Part shown: positions 53,216 through 62,120 of the stretch, piece by piece
Numbering within the stretch: the first letter of the stretch is position 1
Layout: every line of letters starts with the position of its first letter
Assembly: GCA_038127535.1 (NCBI GenBank)
Contig: JAYPHU010000004.1
Coordinates: 62,001-126,000 of the forward strand
DNA length: 64,000 nucleotides
Origin: JAYPHU01 sp038127535
GTDB taxonomy: Bacteria; Pseudomonadota; Alphaproteobacteria; Rhodospirillales; UBA2165
Direction: 5' to 3'
Translations under genes and position numbers: made by a program
The notes under the pieces: generated by a model
Database searches by the model: none
Told to the model about the DNA's origin: nothing
Seen by the model: the letters and a program-made list of their open reading frames with translations, nothing else

Positions 53216-53923
53216 TTAACGCCCCGCGCGGCGGCTGAAATACTCCCACGACCGGGTAAAGCCGGAGAGAGATTCATTCCCCGCCAGCCGGCAGTCGATC
53301 TCGCCGGGCGACAGGTATTCGACCTCACCTAGGCGCATGGCGTCCATCTGCAGCTTGGCGTTCACCTGCATGTATATGGCGGTCATCACCGCGTCTTCCA
53401 GGCTGGTGCCGACCACGGTCGCACCGTGTCCCCGCATCAGGATGGTGCGGTTGGATCCCAAGGCTTCGGCCAGGTCGTCCCCCTGCTCTACATTGACCAC
53501 CAAAAGGTTGGTGTCGCCGAACTTGTCCTTAATATCCCAGACCGGCACCTCGTGGCCGATCCGCCCCGACGTGTGAGCGATGGCCTTCAGCGGCGTTTTG
53601 GTCACGCTAAAGGGCACCACCGCATAGGAATGGTGATGCACCACCGACATGACATCGTGCCGCGCCTTGAACATGGAGGCATGGATCGGCGTCTCCAGGT
53701 AGAGATTGAACCCTTTGTTGTCGATGCAATTGCTCTCCAGGTCGAACTCGACAATGTCTTCCGGCTCGACCAGCTCAGGGCTGCGGGACCGGGAGATCAA
53801 AAACCGGTTCGGATTGTCGGGATGGCGGATACTCACGTGGCCATAGCCGTCCACCACATCTTCATGCGCCAGGATGCGGTTGGCGGTGACAAGGTTTTCG
53901 ATTGCGTCTTTTAGGCTAGACAT
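53216..53923 (-). CDS. Class II aldolase/adducin family protein
   Basis: A 235-residue protein with the zinc pattern H in PIHASMF, HHH in VVHHHSYAV and H in RGHGATVVG. It is a paralogue of the gene at 6617 (shared VTANRILAHEDVVDGYGHVS-like start). ATG 53923 is chosen as GGGGGG lies just upstream. It heads the operon of Tct transporter and aromatic enzymes. A decarboxylase or aldolase for a ring-derived product is likely. Confidence 0.87.
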   Translation of the reverse strand: MSSLKDAIENLVTANRILAHEDVVDGYGHVSIRHPDNPNRFLISRSRSPELVEPEDIVEFDLESNCIDNKGFNLYLETPIHASMFKARHDVMSVVHHHSYAVVPFSVTKTPLKAIAHTSGRIGHEVPVWDIKDKFGDTNLLVVNVEQGDDLAEALGSNRTILMRGHGATVVGTSLEDAVMTAIYMQVNAKLQMDAMRLGEVEYLSPGEIDCRLAGNESLSGFTRSWEYFSRRAGR

Positions 53924-54026
53924 TTGGCCCCCCATGGTGATTTTACAAGTAGTGCCGTTCGGCGTGATTGGGCCCAATGGTACTGCAGAAATTCAGGTTC
54001 GAAAACAACGCACGCGAAGCAAGCTT

Positions 54027-55661
54027 ATGAATTATGACACCAATATTCTGATCGTCGGCGCGGGCCCTGTCGGCCTAACTTTGGCCTATGATCTGGGCCG
54101 GCGCGGCATCGAATGCACGCTGATCGAGCAAAAGGATGAGCCGGCCCTCCAGCCGAAGATGGAGCGCTGCAACGCGCGCACCATGGAGATTTACCGACGC
54201 ATGGGTCTGATGGAAAAAATCCGGGCCGCCGGACTGCCCTCAGACGTGCCCATGGATGTCTTTATCGTGCTGACGCTGGACCGTCCACCGCTGGTGCACT
54301 TCCCCCACCCGTCGGTGGATCAGGCCTATGCAGAAGTGGCCGCCTGCGAAGACGGCACTTTGGCCTTGGAACCCTATCAATTGATATCTCAGTACACGCT
54401 GGAGCCGCTGTTGAAGGCCGAATGCGAGAAGCTGCCCAGCGTCACCGTGCGCTTCGGCTGCGGCTTCGAGGAATTAAAACAAGATGCAGACGGCGTCACC
54501 GCCACGGTTAAGACCACCGCCGGCGAGACAGAGCAGATCACCGCGCGCTACATGGTCGGCTGCGACGGCGGATCCAGCAACGTTCGCAAGCAGTTGGACA
54601 TCAGCTTGCGCGGCGTCGGCAATTTTCTGCAGCTCTACCAGGCCCTGTTCCACTGCCCCGATCTCTACAAAAATATCCCTATCGGCAACGGCCCGGGCAA
54701 GGGCCGCCACTACCATGTAGCGGATGAGCTGGCGACCTTTCTGATCATGCAGGACAGTACGGAGCACTTCACCCTGCATTCGATCATCGACGAGCCGGAA
54801 CAGATGCCCGCCGTGTTTGAAAGCACCATCGCCATGAATTTGGACTACGAGATGCTGTCCTGCAATCCGTGGCGGCAGAACCTGTTGCTGGCGGATTATT
54901 ATGGCTCGGGCCGGGTGTTCCTGGCGGGCGATGCCGTGCACCTGGTGCCGCCGACGGGCGGGCTGGGCATGAACACGGGCGTCGGCGACGCCAACGATCT
55001 CGCCTGGAAGCTGGCGGCCATGATCGAGGGCTGGGCCGGACCGAATATCCTGAACTCCTACGAGATGGAACGCCGCCAGATCGGCGATCGCAACGTCGGC
55101 GCGGCCCGCTATGCCTCTCTGGGCCGGCGCGCCTGGCGGTCCCAATCGGGCCCGGACATTTTCGACGATACGCCTGAGGGCGAAGCACGGCGAAATCACC
55201 TGGCCGCGGTCGCCGATGTGGAGCAGCGCAAGACCAACGAGATGATCGGGGCGGAGCTCGGTTATCGCTATTCGGACTCCCCTATCATCTGGAACGAGCC
55301 CGGCGGACCGGAGCATCTGTATAGGGACTATGTCCCCAACTCCTGGCCGGGCAGCCGGCTGCCCCATATGTGGCTGGACGATAAATCTGCGGTGCAGGAT
55401 CACATACCCGATGGCTATGTGCTGGTGCGGTTGAACGGCAACACCGATTGCGGCGAGGAACTGACCAAGGCCTTCGCCAAGCGCAACGCGCCGTTCTCCA
55501 TTGTTGATCTGCAGGGCGACAATGCGCGGCAGCTCTATGGCCATGATTACTTATTGCTGCGGCCCGACATGCACATAGTCTGGCGGGGCAACCGGCCCCA
55601 CGAGGACCCGGACCACCTGATCGACGTGGTGACCGGCCATCGGCTGATATCGGACGATTAA
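54027..55661 (+). CDS. FAD-dependent aromatic hydroxylase (MhpA/PheA-like)
   Basis: A 544-residue flavoprotein monooxygenase: NADH/FAD motif VGAGPVGLTLA at 10-20, the DG motif GCDGGSSNVRK, and the second FAD motif GDAVHLVPPTGGLGMNTGVG (trimmed). The C-terminal thioredoxin-like domain is present. It would hydroxylate a phenolic ring using NAD(P)H and O2. ATG 54027 begins the Rossmann fold. It is divergent from the class II aldolase and convergent on the SDR of the gentisate-like operon (4 bases), so it may supply the dihydroxylated substrate. Confidence 0.9.
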   Translation: MNYDTNILIVGAGPVGLTLAYDLGRRGIECTLIEQKDEPALQPKMERCNARTMEIYRRMGLMEKIRAAGLPSDVPMDVFIVLTLDRPPLVHFPHPSVDQAYAEVAACEDGTLALEPYQLISQYTLEPLLKAECEKLPSVTVRFGCGFEELKQDADGVTATVKTTAGETEQITARYMVGCDGGSSNVRKQLDISLRGVGNFLQLYQALFHCPDLYKNIPIGNGPGKGRHYHVADELATFLIMQDSTEHFTLHSIIDEPEQMPAVFESTIAMNLDYEMLSCNPWRQNLLLADYYGSGRVFLAGDAVHLVPPTGGLGMNTGVGDANDLAWKLAAMIEGWAGPNILNSYEMERRQIGDRNVGAARYASLGRRAWRSQSGPDIFDDTPEGEARRNHLAAVADVEQRKTNEMIGAELGYRYSDSPIIWNEPGGPEHLYRDYVPNSWPGSRLPHMWLDDKSAVQDHIPDGYVLVRLNGNTDCGEELTKAFAKRNAPFSIVDLQGDNARQLYGHDYLLLRPDMHIVWRGNRPHEDPDHLIDVVTGHRLISDD

Positions 55662-55665
55662 GGTC

Positions 55666-56445
55666 TTAGTGGGTGGACTCGCCGCCGTCGATGTTAAGCG
55701 TCTGGCCGGTGATGAAGTCACTGTCTTCGGACGCCAGGAACATTACCGCGCCCACCAGGTCGCCCGGCATCTGGCCGCGCTTAAAAGACCGCTTCTGATA
55801 CATCTTAGTGCGCGCCTCAATATATTCCGGCGTGCTGCCCGCCATCTGGGTTTCGCTTTCGGTAAAGCCCGGCGTTATCGCGTTGACGTTAATATTGTCG
55901 TCGCCCACTTCACGGGACAGCGCCCGGGTCAGGCCGATCACGCCGGCCTTTGACGTGGTGTAGTGCAGCCGGTTGGGGATGCCGCTCCACACCCGGCTGG
56001 ATGAAATATTGATGATCTTGCCTTTCTGCTGCTCGCGCATCTGCGGATAGACCGCCCGGCAGCAGAGGAACATGCCACGCAGGTTCACCTCCATCACCCG
56101 GTCCCATTCCTCGACCTCGATCTGGTGCCAGGGCTGGCGGGGCAAAGCGCTCATTAGCGACGCGTTGTTGACCAGCACGTCGATGCTGCCGAACTTGTCC
56201 ATCGCCGCGCGGGCCATGGCCAGCGTATCGTCCTCGGCAGAGATATCCGTGCGAACGGCCAGGGCCGAACCGCCGCCGTCGTTGATCTCCTTGGCGACCT
56301 GCTCCCCGTCGTCGCCGGCGATGTCGGCAATCACCACATTGGCCCCGGCCGCCGCGAAGGCCTGACTATAGATTTTGCCGATGCCGGTGCCGCCCCCGGT
56401 GATGATCACCGTCTTGCCGGTGAAGTCCAATCCCTGCTCACTCAT
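55666..56445 (-). CDS. SDR family oxidoreductase
   Basis: A 259-residue classical SDR: TGGGTGIG at 13-20, NNAS, serine in NISSSRVWSG and YTTSKAG catalytic pair. It overlaps the TauD gene by 4 bases (ATGA), so it is translationally coupled to it. It is the last gene of the operon 59398-55666. Confidence 0.92.
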   Translation of the reverse strand: MSEQGLDFTGKTVIITGGGTGIGKIYSQAFAAAGANVVIADIAGDDGEQVAKEINDGGGSALAVRTDISAEDDTLAMARAAMDKFGSIDVLVNNASLMSALPRQPWHQIEVEEWDRVMEVNLRGMFLCCRAVYPQMREQQKGKIINISSSRVWSGIPNRLHYTTSKAGVIGLTRALSREVGDDNINVNAITPGFTESETQMAGSTPEYIEARTKMYQKRSFKRGQMPGDLVGAVMFLASEDSDFITGQTLNIDGGESTH

Positions 56446-57287
56446 GTAAGTGCCTCATACGCTTGCGGACGCTCCCCCGCCACGGTAGCCCGGCGGAGCG
56501 TCCTGGTTTCCGCCGGATCAAAATCGGTGCGCGCATGCATGGTCGCCAGATTGTCCCACAGGATCAAATCGCCCGGCTGCCACACATGCTCGTATATAAA
56601 ATCCTCGTTCTCCGCGCTCTCGAACAGCTCGAGCAGCAGTGCATCGCTCTCCGCCCGGTCAAGCCCGACGATGTGATCGGTCATCAGCCGATTGGCATAG
56701 AGACACGGCGCGCCGGTCTCCGGATGGCGGATCACGATGGGATGGTCGAACTGGGGCGCATCGTCCGAATGGCCGGCGGCCCGAAGCGTCGGACTGCCGT
56801 CATAGTCATAGATATTGTGCCCCATCAGCCCGGCCAGCCGGTCCTTGGTCGCCGCCGGCAGGGCGTGGTAGGCCGCCATGGTGTTGAGGAACAAGGTATT
56901 GCCGCCGCTTGAGGGAATGGCGATGGCAAACAGCATGGTGAGTCGGGACGGGACCTCGTAGTAGCACTGATCGGTGTGAAACATCATCTCCCCGTCCGGC
57001 AGGATGCCGGGCTTGCCGTCCACCGGCCGGTTGGAGACATGCATCACCTCCTGGCTTTCCCCCACCAAGTGAGTTGCGGAGCGCACCACCTGAATATCGC
57101 CGAAGCGCCGCGCGAAAGCGGTCTGGGTCGGATGATCGATGTCTTGGCCCCGGAACAACAGCACCTTGTGCGTGACCCAGGCTTGGCGAATCTCCGCAAA
57201 CAGTTCCTCGGAAAGTTCGCCCGCCAGGTCGACGCCCAACACCTCGACGCCGATCGCGTCGGATAAAGGCCGGGTCTCCAACACCAT
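56442..57287 (-). CDS. TauD/TfdA family Fe(II)/2-oxoglutarate dioxygenase
   Basis: A 281-residue dioxygenase. The iron facial triad is seen as H and D in FHTDQCYY and H in MHARTDF; the 2-oxoglutarate arginine follows in TLRRATV. The start DAIGVEVLGVDLAGELS is typical. Members hydroxylate sulfonates, phenoxyacids, or carnitine precursors. It lies between the bicupin (13 bases) and SDR. Confidence 0.92.
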   Translation of the reverse strand: MVLETRPLSDAIGVEVLGVDLAGELSEELFAEIRQAWVTHKVLLFRGQDIDHPTQTAFARRFGDIQVVRSATHLVGESQEVMHVSNRPVDGKPGILPDGEMMFHTDQCYYEVPSRLTMLFAIAIPSSGGNTLFLNTMAAYHALPAATKDRLAGLMGHNIYDYDGSPTLRAAGHSDDAPQFDHPIVIRHPETGAPCLYANRLMTDHIVGLDRAESDALLLELFESAENEDFIYEHVWQPGDLILWDNLATMHARTDFDPAETRTLRRATVAGERPQAYEALT

Positions 57288-57300
57288 GGGACTGGACGCG

Positions 57301-58383
57301 TTACGCGACGTTGGTTTCGAAGCCGCTTTCCGCGCCCAGAACCTTCCAGGGTTCTTTCAGGTTTTCCTGCCACAGAAGCGATTCCAGATAGATCATCAGC
57401 GGCTGATCCTGCACCGTCAGCTCATAGACCGTGTCGTCGTAGGAAGCGTGGTTGTGCACCCCCCAACCCGGCGCGGAGAGCATCAGATCACCTGCTTTCC
57501 ATTCGTAGCGTTTGCCCTCGACCACCGAGAAACCGCTGCCCGCGAAGTAATAGTTGATGGCAGCCGACGTATGCCGGTGGGGCCGGTCGACGATACCGCC
57601 CGGACGGATGGTGATGGTGGCGAAGAAGGCCGGTGTGATGCCGTTGTGCCGGCCGGTCGCCGGGTTCCACATCATATAGAGCCGGCGGCCGCGGTAGTTC
57701 TTGTCCAACGAGCCCAGCCGGTCCAGTTCCGCTTTCAGCCCGGCCCAGTCCCAATGCATGGCCTTGGACTCAACCGGCTCCGGATTGATCAGCACCTCAT
57801 AGGGCATCAGCATGGCGCCGTCGTCGCCCAGGGGCACGATCTTGCCGGCCTCGCCGGAGGCTTTCTTCTCTTCTGTCTTTTCCACGACCTTCAGCGGCGT
57901 GTCCTGCGGATCATCCTCAATCACGTGGATGTTCAGTTTCTCCAGCATCGGCGCGTTGGAATAACAGAGCCGCGCATGGACCTCGTCGGACTCGTTCCGG
58001 TGCCGGTAGGTCATCATGGAGGGGAAGTTGATCGTATCGTACTGGGTATAATCGAAGCGCTTGCCGCCGATGATGGTCGAGCCATCGCCCTCGATACAGA
58101 AATTGATCTGGGTCGAATTATGCCGGATCGGCGTGGTTTCCTCGCCGGGCAGCAGCACTTCGAGCCCGACTTGCACACCGGGATTGAGGCACGGGCCGGG
58201 GCCCAATTCCTGCCAGCGGGGATGAACGATCAAGGACTGCCGCCGGCCGTTCGCCGGGCGGTCGATGCTTGCCAGCCGCTCAATCTCGGCGTCGATCTCT
58301 TCTTTGGTGATCTTGATCGGCTCCCACAGGTCCAGTTTCTCCGGCGGGGTCCAGCCGCTACGATCCATGAAATAACTACTCAT
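57301..58383 (-). CDS. Gentisate 1,2-dioxygenase-like bicupin
   Basis: A 360-residue bicupin close to gentisate-dioxygenase family. The C-terminal cupin has RPHRHTSAAINYYFAGSG with the HxH pair and GVHNHAS; the N-terminal cupin has RHNSTQINFCIEGDG. A gentisate-type enzyme opens the ring of 2,5-dihydroxybenzoate using Fe(II). In context with an FAD hydroxylase and TauD enzyme this is a plausible ring-cleavage step, but the ligands in the N-terminal cupin are reduced, so substrate may differ. Confidence 0.82.
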   Translation of the reverse strand: MSSYFMDRSGWTPPEKLDLWEPIKITKEEIDAEIERLASIDRPANGRRQSLIVHPRWQELGPGPCLNPGVQVGLEVLLPGEETTPIRHNSTQINFCIEGDGSTIIGGKRFDYTQYDTINFPSMMTYRHRNESDEVHARLCYSNAPMLEKLNIHVIEDDPQDTPLKVVEKTEEKKASGEAGKIVPLGDDGAMLMPYEVLINPEPVESKAMHWDWAGLKAELDRLGSLDKNYRGRRLYMMWNPATGRHNGITPAFFATITIRPGGIVDRPHRHTSAAINYYFAGSGFSVVEGKRYEWKAGDLMLSAPGWGVHNHASYDDTVYELTVQDQPLMIYLESLLWQENLKEPWKVLGAESGFETNVA

Positions 58384-58396
58384 CCCAAACCTCCTA

Positions 58397-59398
58397 TCAT
58401 TCGGCTGCCTGCAGCGGCAGCGGTTTCCTATTTCTTGCCGGTAGTTTATGCCCGGCGCCCAATTTTGAACAGATACTCAACACCCGATTGGCGACGGCCA
58501 GGTCGGACAAGCCCATCCCCACCGCCTTAAACAATGTCAGATCGGCATTGGCCGTACGCACCGCTTCCTCGCCGATGCGCGCCGACAAGGGCTGCACCCG
58601 GTCCCAATCCGATTGGCCTGCGCCGAAATAGTCGATGAACTCCCGGGACATGGCCTGCACGCCGGCGACCGAGTCCACGGCGATATCGGTGCAGCGGGGG
58701 AACAGGTCGTCGCCGAACTCTACCCGCTTGGGCACGATCGCGCCGACCGCGTTGATGTGCGCGCCCGCCGTGGCGTGGCGGGAAAAGAAAAACGGCTCGG
58801 TCGCGTTGGTGCAGAGCGTGATCAGCGCCACGTCCTCCACCGCCTCTTCCAGGCTCCCGCAGTCCACGGTCTCAAGCCCGGTCAGTTCCTGACTGATCAA
58901 TACACATAATGCGGTGCGCTTTTCCGGGGTCCGGCTGAACACCCGGACGGTCTTGATCGGGCGCACCGCCGCGCACGCCGCCACCTGAGGCAGCGCCTGC
59001 TTGCCGGTGCCGATGATGGTCATTTCGGAGACATCCGCCGGGGCCATCCATTTGGTGCCGAGCCCGGTCATGGCGGCGGTCCGTAACTGACCCAGCGCCG
59101 TCGCCTCTATGACCGCCAGGACGCGCCCATCCTCCAGGGAATAGACGTTCAAGAGCGTCGCCGACTTGCCGTTGATATTGACCCAGTTCTTGACCCCGCA
59201 GATGCCGGCCGTGTGGAGCGCGCCGCCGATGGCGTGCATGGCGTTGTTGTCGCCAACCATCAGATGGGTTTTGGTCATGCTGTCGGCCTGGCCGGCGGCT
59301 TCGGCCCGAAGCGCGTCTTCCAACGCCTCAATCGCCCCGCCGAGGTCAATCGACGAGGTCACATCCGCCTCGGTAAGCCAGAGGGGCGTGTCCTGCAT
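58397..59398 (-). CDS. Ornithine cyclodeaminase/mu-crystallin family protein
   Basis: A 333-residue NAD-binding protein of the OCD family: GTKWMAPADVSEMTIIGTGKQ and VRVFSRTPEK mark the Rossmann domain, NAVGAIVPKRVE the substrate end. Members include ornithine cyclodeaminase, alanine dehydrogenase and ketimine reductases. It is the first gene of the four-gene operon. Its likely role is reduction of a ketimine or imino acid. Confidence 0.87.
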   Translation of the reverse strand: MQDTPLWLTEADVTSSIDLGGAIEALEDALRAEAAGQADSMTKTHLMVGDNNAMHAIGGALHTAGICGVKNWVNINGKSATLLNVYSLEDGRVLAVIEATALGQLRTAAMTGLGTKWMAPADVSEMTIIGTGKQALPQVAACAAVRPIKTVRVFSRTPEKRTALCVLISQELTGLETVDCGSLEEAVEDVALITLCTNATEPFFFSRHATAGAHINAVGAIVPKRVEFGDDLFPRCTDIAVDSVAGVQAMSREFIDYFGAGQSDWDRVQPLSARIGEEAVRTANADLTLFKAVGMGLSDLAVANRVLSICSKLGAGHKLPARNRKPLPLQAAE

Positions 59399-59567
59399 GA
59401 GCCGTGATCCTGATTGAACTAACGCGCCAAAAATTACTTAGAAATCTTAGCAATGGCCCCGATGCCGGTCAACGAGCAGACAGGCACAAAAAAGTCCGCC
59501 AACAAAGCGTTGGATCAGCCGGGTTCAATGGTCTTAAATCGGGACACTGAACAGAGGGAACCCGACT

Positions 59568-60209
59568 ATGAAACTCGATTACTATTATGCCCCACGCACC
59601 TGCGCTCTCGTCTCGTATGTCAATCTGACCGAAGCCGGCGCGGAATTCGATGTTCACGTTATCGATTGGGCCACAGGACGGCACTTTTCGCCGGAGTATC
59701 TGAAGATCAATCCCAAGCACAAGGTGCCGGCCCTGGTGATCGATGGTAAGCCGCTGACGGAAAACGCTGCCATCTCCGTCTGGATCAACCAGAATTATCC
59801 GGACGCGAAGATTCTGCCGTCCGATCCGATGGACTATGCCAAGGCCATCTCGGTTCAAGCCTGGTGTGCGTCGGGTATCCATCCGCATCTTTCCCGGATC
59901 AACTCGCCCCACAAATTTGCCGGGGAAGGGTCGGAAGATGACGTCAAGCGGCTGGGCGCCGAGTTCATTCACGAGAACCTGGCCGTCGGGGACGATATGC
60001 TTGCCGGGCGGGAATATTTCTTCGACCACTACACCGGCGCCGATGCGCATTTCTTCTGGTGCTGCCGGCGGGCCACTCAATTGGGCCCGCAGTTGGACGA
60101 CTATCCCAATGTCAGAGCCCACTTTAATCGCATGCTGGAACGGGACAGCGTGAAGAAGGTCCTGGCCTATGAGGCCGAAGTTCTGGCGAAAAACAAAGCT
60201 GCTGGCTGA
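59568..60209 (+). CDS. Glutathione S-transferase family protein
   Basis: A 213-residue GST with KLDYYYAPRTCALVS at the N-terminus (Tyr and Cys around the glutathione site), HKVPALVIDGKPLTENAAI with the cis-Pro, and a helical C-terminal domain. GAGGGAA precedes ATG 59568. It is 11 bases upstream of the TPR/OGT gene. Confidence 0.9.
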   Translation: MKLDYYYAPRTCALVSYVNLTEAGAEFDVHVIDWATGRHFSPEYLKINPKHKVPALVIDGKPLTENAAISVWINQNYPDAKILPSDPMDYAKAISVQAWCASGIHPHLSRINSPHKFAGEGSEDDVKRLGAEFIHENLAVGDDMLAGREYFFDHYTGADAHFFWCCRRATQLGPQLDDYPNVRAHFNRMLERDSVKKVLAYEAEVLAKNKAAG

Positions 60210-60220
60210 TTTCGCATTGA

Positions 60221-62116
60221 ATGGTCATCTGGTCGCAAAGTGAACTTGAACGGATCTGGCAGGAAGCCCAAACGCTTCTGGACGCCGATCAGCCTAGCAG
60301 GGCTGAACCGCTGTTGGAGAATTTGGTTCTCGCCGTGCCTAAGAATGCCGTGGTGCAATGTCAGCTTGGCATCTGCCGGTTCAGCCTGAACAAATTTGAA
60401 CAGGCGAAAAGCTGCTTTGAGACCGCAATCGCGCTTGAGCCGGATGAACCGCTTTCGTACACATTGCTGGCGCAGACGGACGTCGCTTGCGGCGACGCTC
60501 GTTCGGCGATCGAGGCGCTTTCCGCCCTGTTACAGAAGTGGCCCGATGACCGGAACGCCTGCTTCTATCTGAGTGACTTATATACTGAGTTGAGAGAGTT
60601 CGGCCTGGCGATAGATACGTTGTCCGATTTCGCCGAGAGATCGCCTGCTGACCTGGATGTTTTATACAAGTTGATTGAACACTTGCGCCTCGCCGCCCGT
60701 TTCGAGGAGGCCTTGAACACAGTCAGGGAATTGGAGCAGCGGCAATCCGCCTCAACGGCGGGCGTCGCGGCAATCCGAGGAGATATTCTTCAGCAGATCG
60801 GGGACATTGAGAGCGCGCAGGCACAATACAAAATGGCCCTGGAGCTCGAACCCCATTCGAGCACTCATCAAAAGAGATATCTTTTTAACCTACTCAATCT
60901 CCCCGGAATCGACAGTGACCGACTGCTTGAGGAACATCTTACCGTCCACAAGTCAATAAACAGCGTCGCGGGCAAAGAGTTTTCGGCACAAGACCGGGAT
61001 TGGAATCCCGATCGCCGGTTGAAAATCGGGTATGTGTCGTCGGATTTTCGAATGCACGTGGTTGCCTTCAATATCCTGCCGCTGATTGAGAACCACAATA
61101 ATAATGACTTTGAAATATTCCTGTTCAATGCGGGGCAATCTTCAGACCAGATCACGGAACGTTTCAAAAAGGCCGCGCACCATTGGGTTGAGCTGGGTGA
61201 TCAGCAAGATGCATTCGCCGCCTCGGAAATCCGCTCCCGGGACATTGATATCGTTGTATTTCTCGCCGGCCGGTTTGACGGGAACCGGAACAATATCGCC
61301 AGCTTCCGGTGTGCGCCGGTCCAAGTCGCGTTTCACGACTGCGCCACCAGCGGCTTGAAGGAAATGGATTACTGGCTGACGGATGCTTACCTACACCCTG
61401 ACGGCAGTTCTGAAAAATCAACCGAAACACTTCAACGTCTGCCGGTATACTATCAGTTCAGCCAGTTGGACCCTCTACCGGATATCAGCACACCGCCGGC
61501 GGTGTCGTCCGAGGACCAATGCGTCACATTCGGTGTTTTCAACAAGCCGGAGAAAATTAACGGCGAGGTCGCCGACACTTGGTCGGAAATTCTTCAAAGA
61601 ACCCCCAACAGCCGCCTTTTGCTCAAATATTTCAATTACTATGAGTCCGGACTGGTCCGTGAGCGCTTACGCTCTCTGTTCGAGCATCGGGGCGTTTCAG
61701 AAGATAGAATAGAATTTGCGGCAGGATACGATCCGAGGGGGACACACTTTGATACGTTTAAGCGCGCGGATATCATGCTCGACCCGTTTCCGTTTAACGG
61801 CGCCACGACAACGTTTGAAGCCCTGTCCATGGGCATGCCCGTCGTCGCCTTGTGGGGAGAAAGGTTCGTGAGTCGCGTTGCCGGTTCCCTCCTTTCCCAT
61901 ATCGATATGGAACGGCTGGCGGCGCAAACACCTCAGGAATATGTGGAGATCGCGGTCCAATTGGCTTCCGACATCAACCAAATTGCCGCCCTAAGGCAGG
62001 AAATCAGAGCCAGGCTTTTAGACTCAGATCTCCTCAACGGCCCTCGTTACGCCACCCAAGTGGAAGACGCGTTCCGGCAGATGTGGACACACAAATCGAA
62101 TGAAATGAGTAAGTGA
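60221..62116 (+). CDS. TPR protein with O-GlcNAc transferase-like (GT41) domain
   Basis: A 631-residue protein. Residues about 15-240 form TPR repeats (pattern GICRFSLNKFEQAKSCFETA). From about residue 265 the SPINDLY/OGT glycosyltransferase fold follows: KIGYVSSDFRMHVVAFNILP, later DCATSGLKEMDYWLTDAYL, FGVFNKPEKIN, and DPFPFNGATTTFEALSMGMP, the UDP-sugar-binding end. It may glycosylate cytoplasmic or surface proteins. Base composition is visibly more AT-rich than its neighbours, suggesting acquisition by transfer. ATG 60221 lacks a strong ribosome-binding site. Confidence 0.85.
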   Translation: MVIWSQSELERIWQEAQTLLDADQPSRAEPLLENLVLAVPKNAVVQCQLGICRFSLNKFEQAKSCFETAIALEPDEPLSYTLLAQTDVACGDARSAIEALSALLQKWPDDRNACFYLSDLYTELREFGLAIDTLSDFAERSPADLDVLYKLIEHLRLAARFEEALNTVRELEQRQSASTAGVAAIRGDILQQIGDIESAQAQYKMALELEPHSSTHQKRYLFNLLNLPGIDSDRLLEEHLTVHKSINSVAGKEFSAQDRDWNPDRRLKIGYVSSDFRMHVVAFNILPLIENHNNNDFEIFLFNAGQSSDQITERFKKAAHHWVELGDQQDAFAASEIRSRDIDIVVFLAGRFDGNRNNIASFRCAPVQVAFHDCATSGLKEMDYWLTDAYLHPDGSSEKSTETLQRLPVYYQFSQLDPLPDISTPPAVSSEDQCVTFGVFNKPEKINGEVADTWSEILQRTPNSRLLLKYFNYYESGLVRERLRSLFEHRGVSEDRIEFAAGYDPRGTHFDTFKRADIMLDPFPFNGATTTFEALSMGMPVVALWGERFVSRVAGSLLSHIDMERLAAQTPQEYVEIAVQLASDINQIAALRQEIRARLLDSDLLNGPRYATQVEDAFRQMWTHKSNEMSK

Positions 62117-62120
62117 ACAA

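Noticed and set aside
57139..58530. 463-codon frame opposite the gentisate-like bicupin
   Set aside because: Shadow of well-supported genes on the other strand; the His/Gly/Arg-rich product has no recognisable fold.
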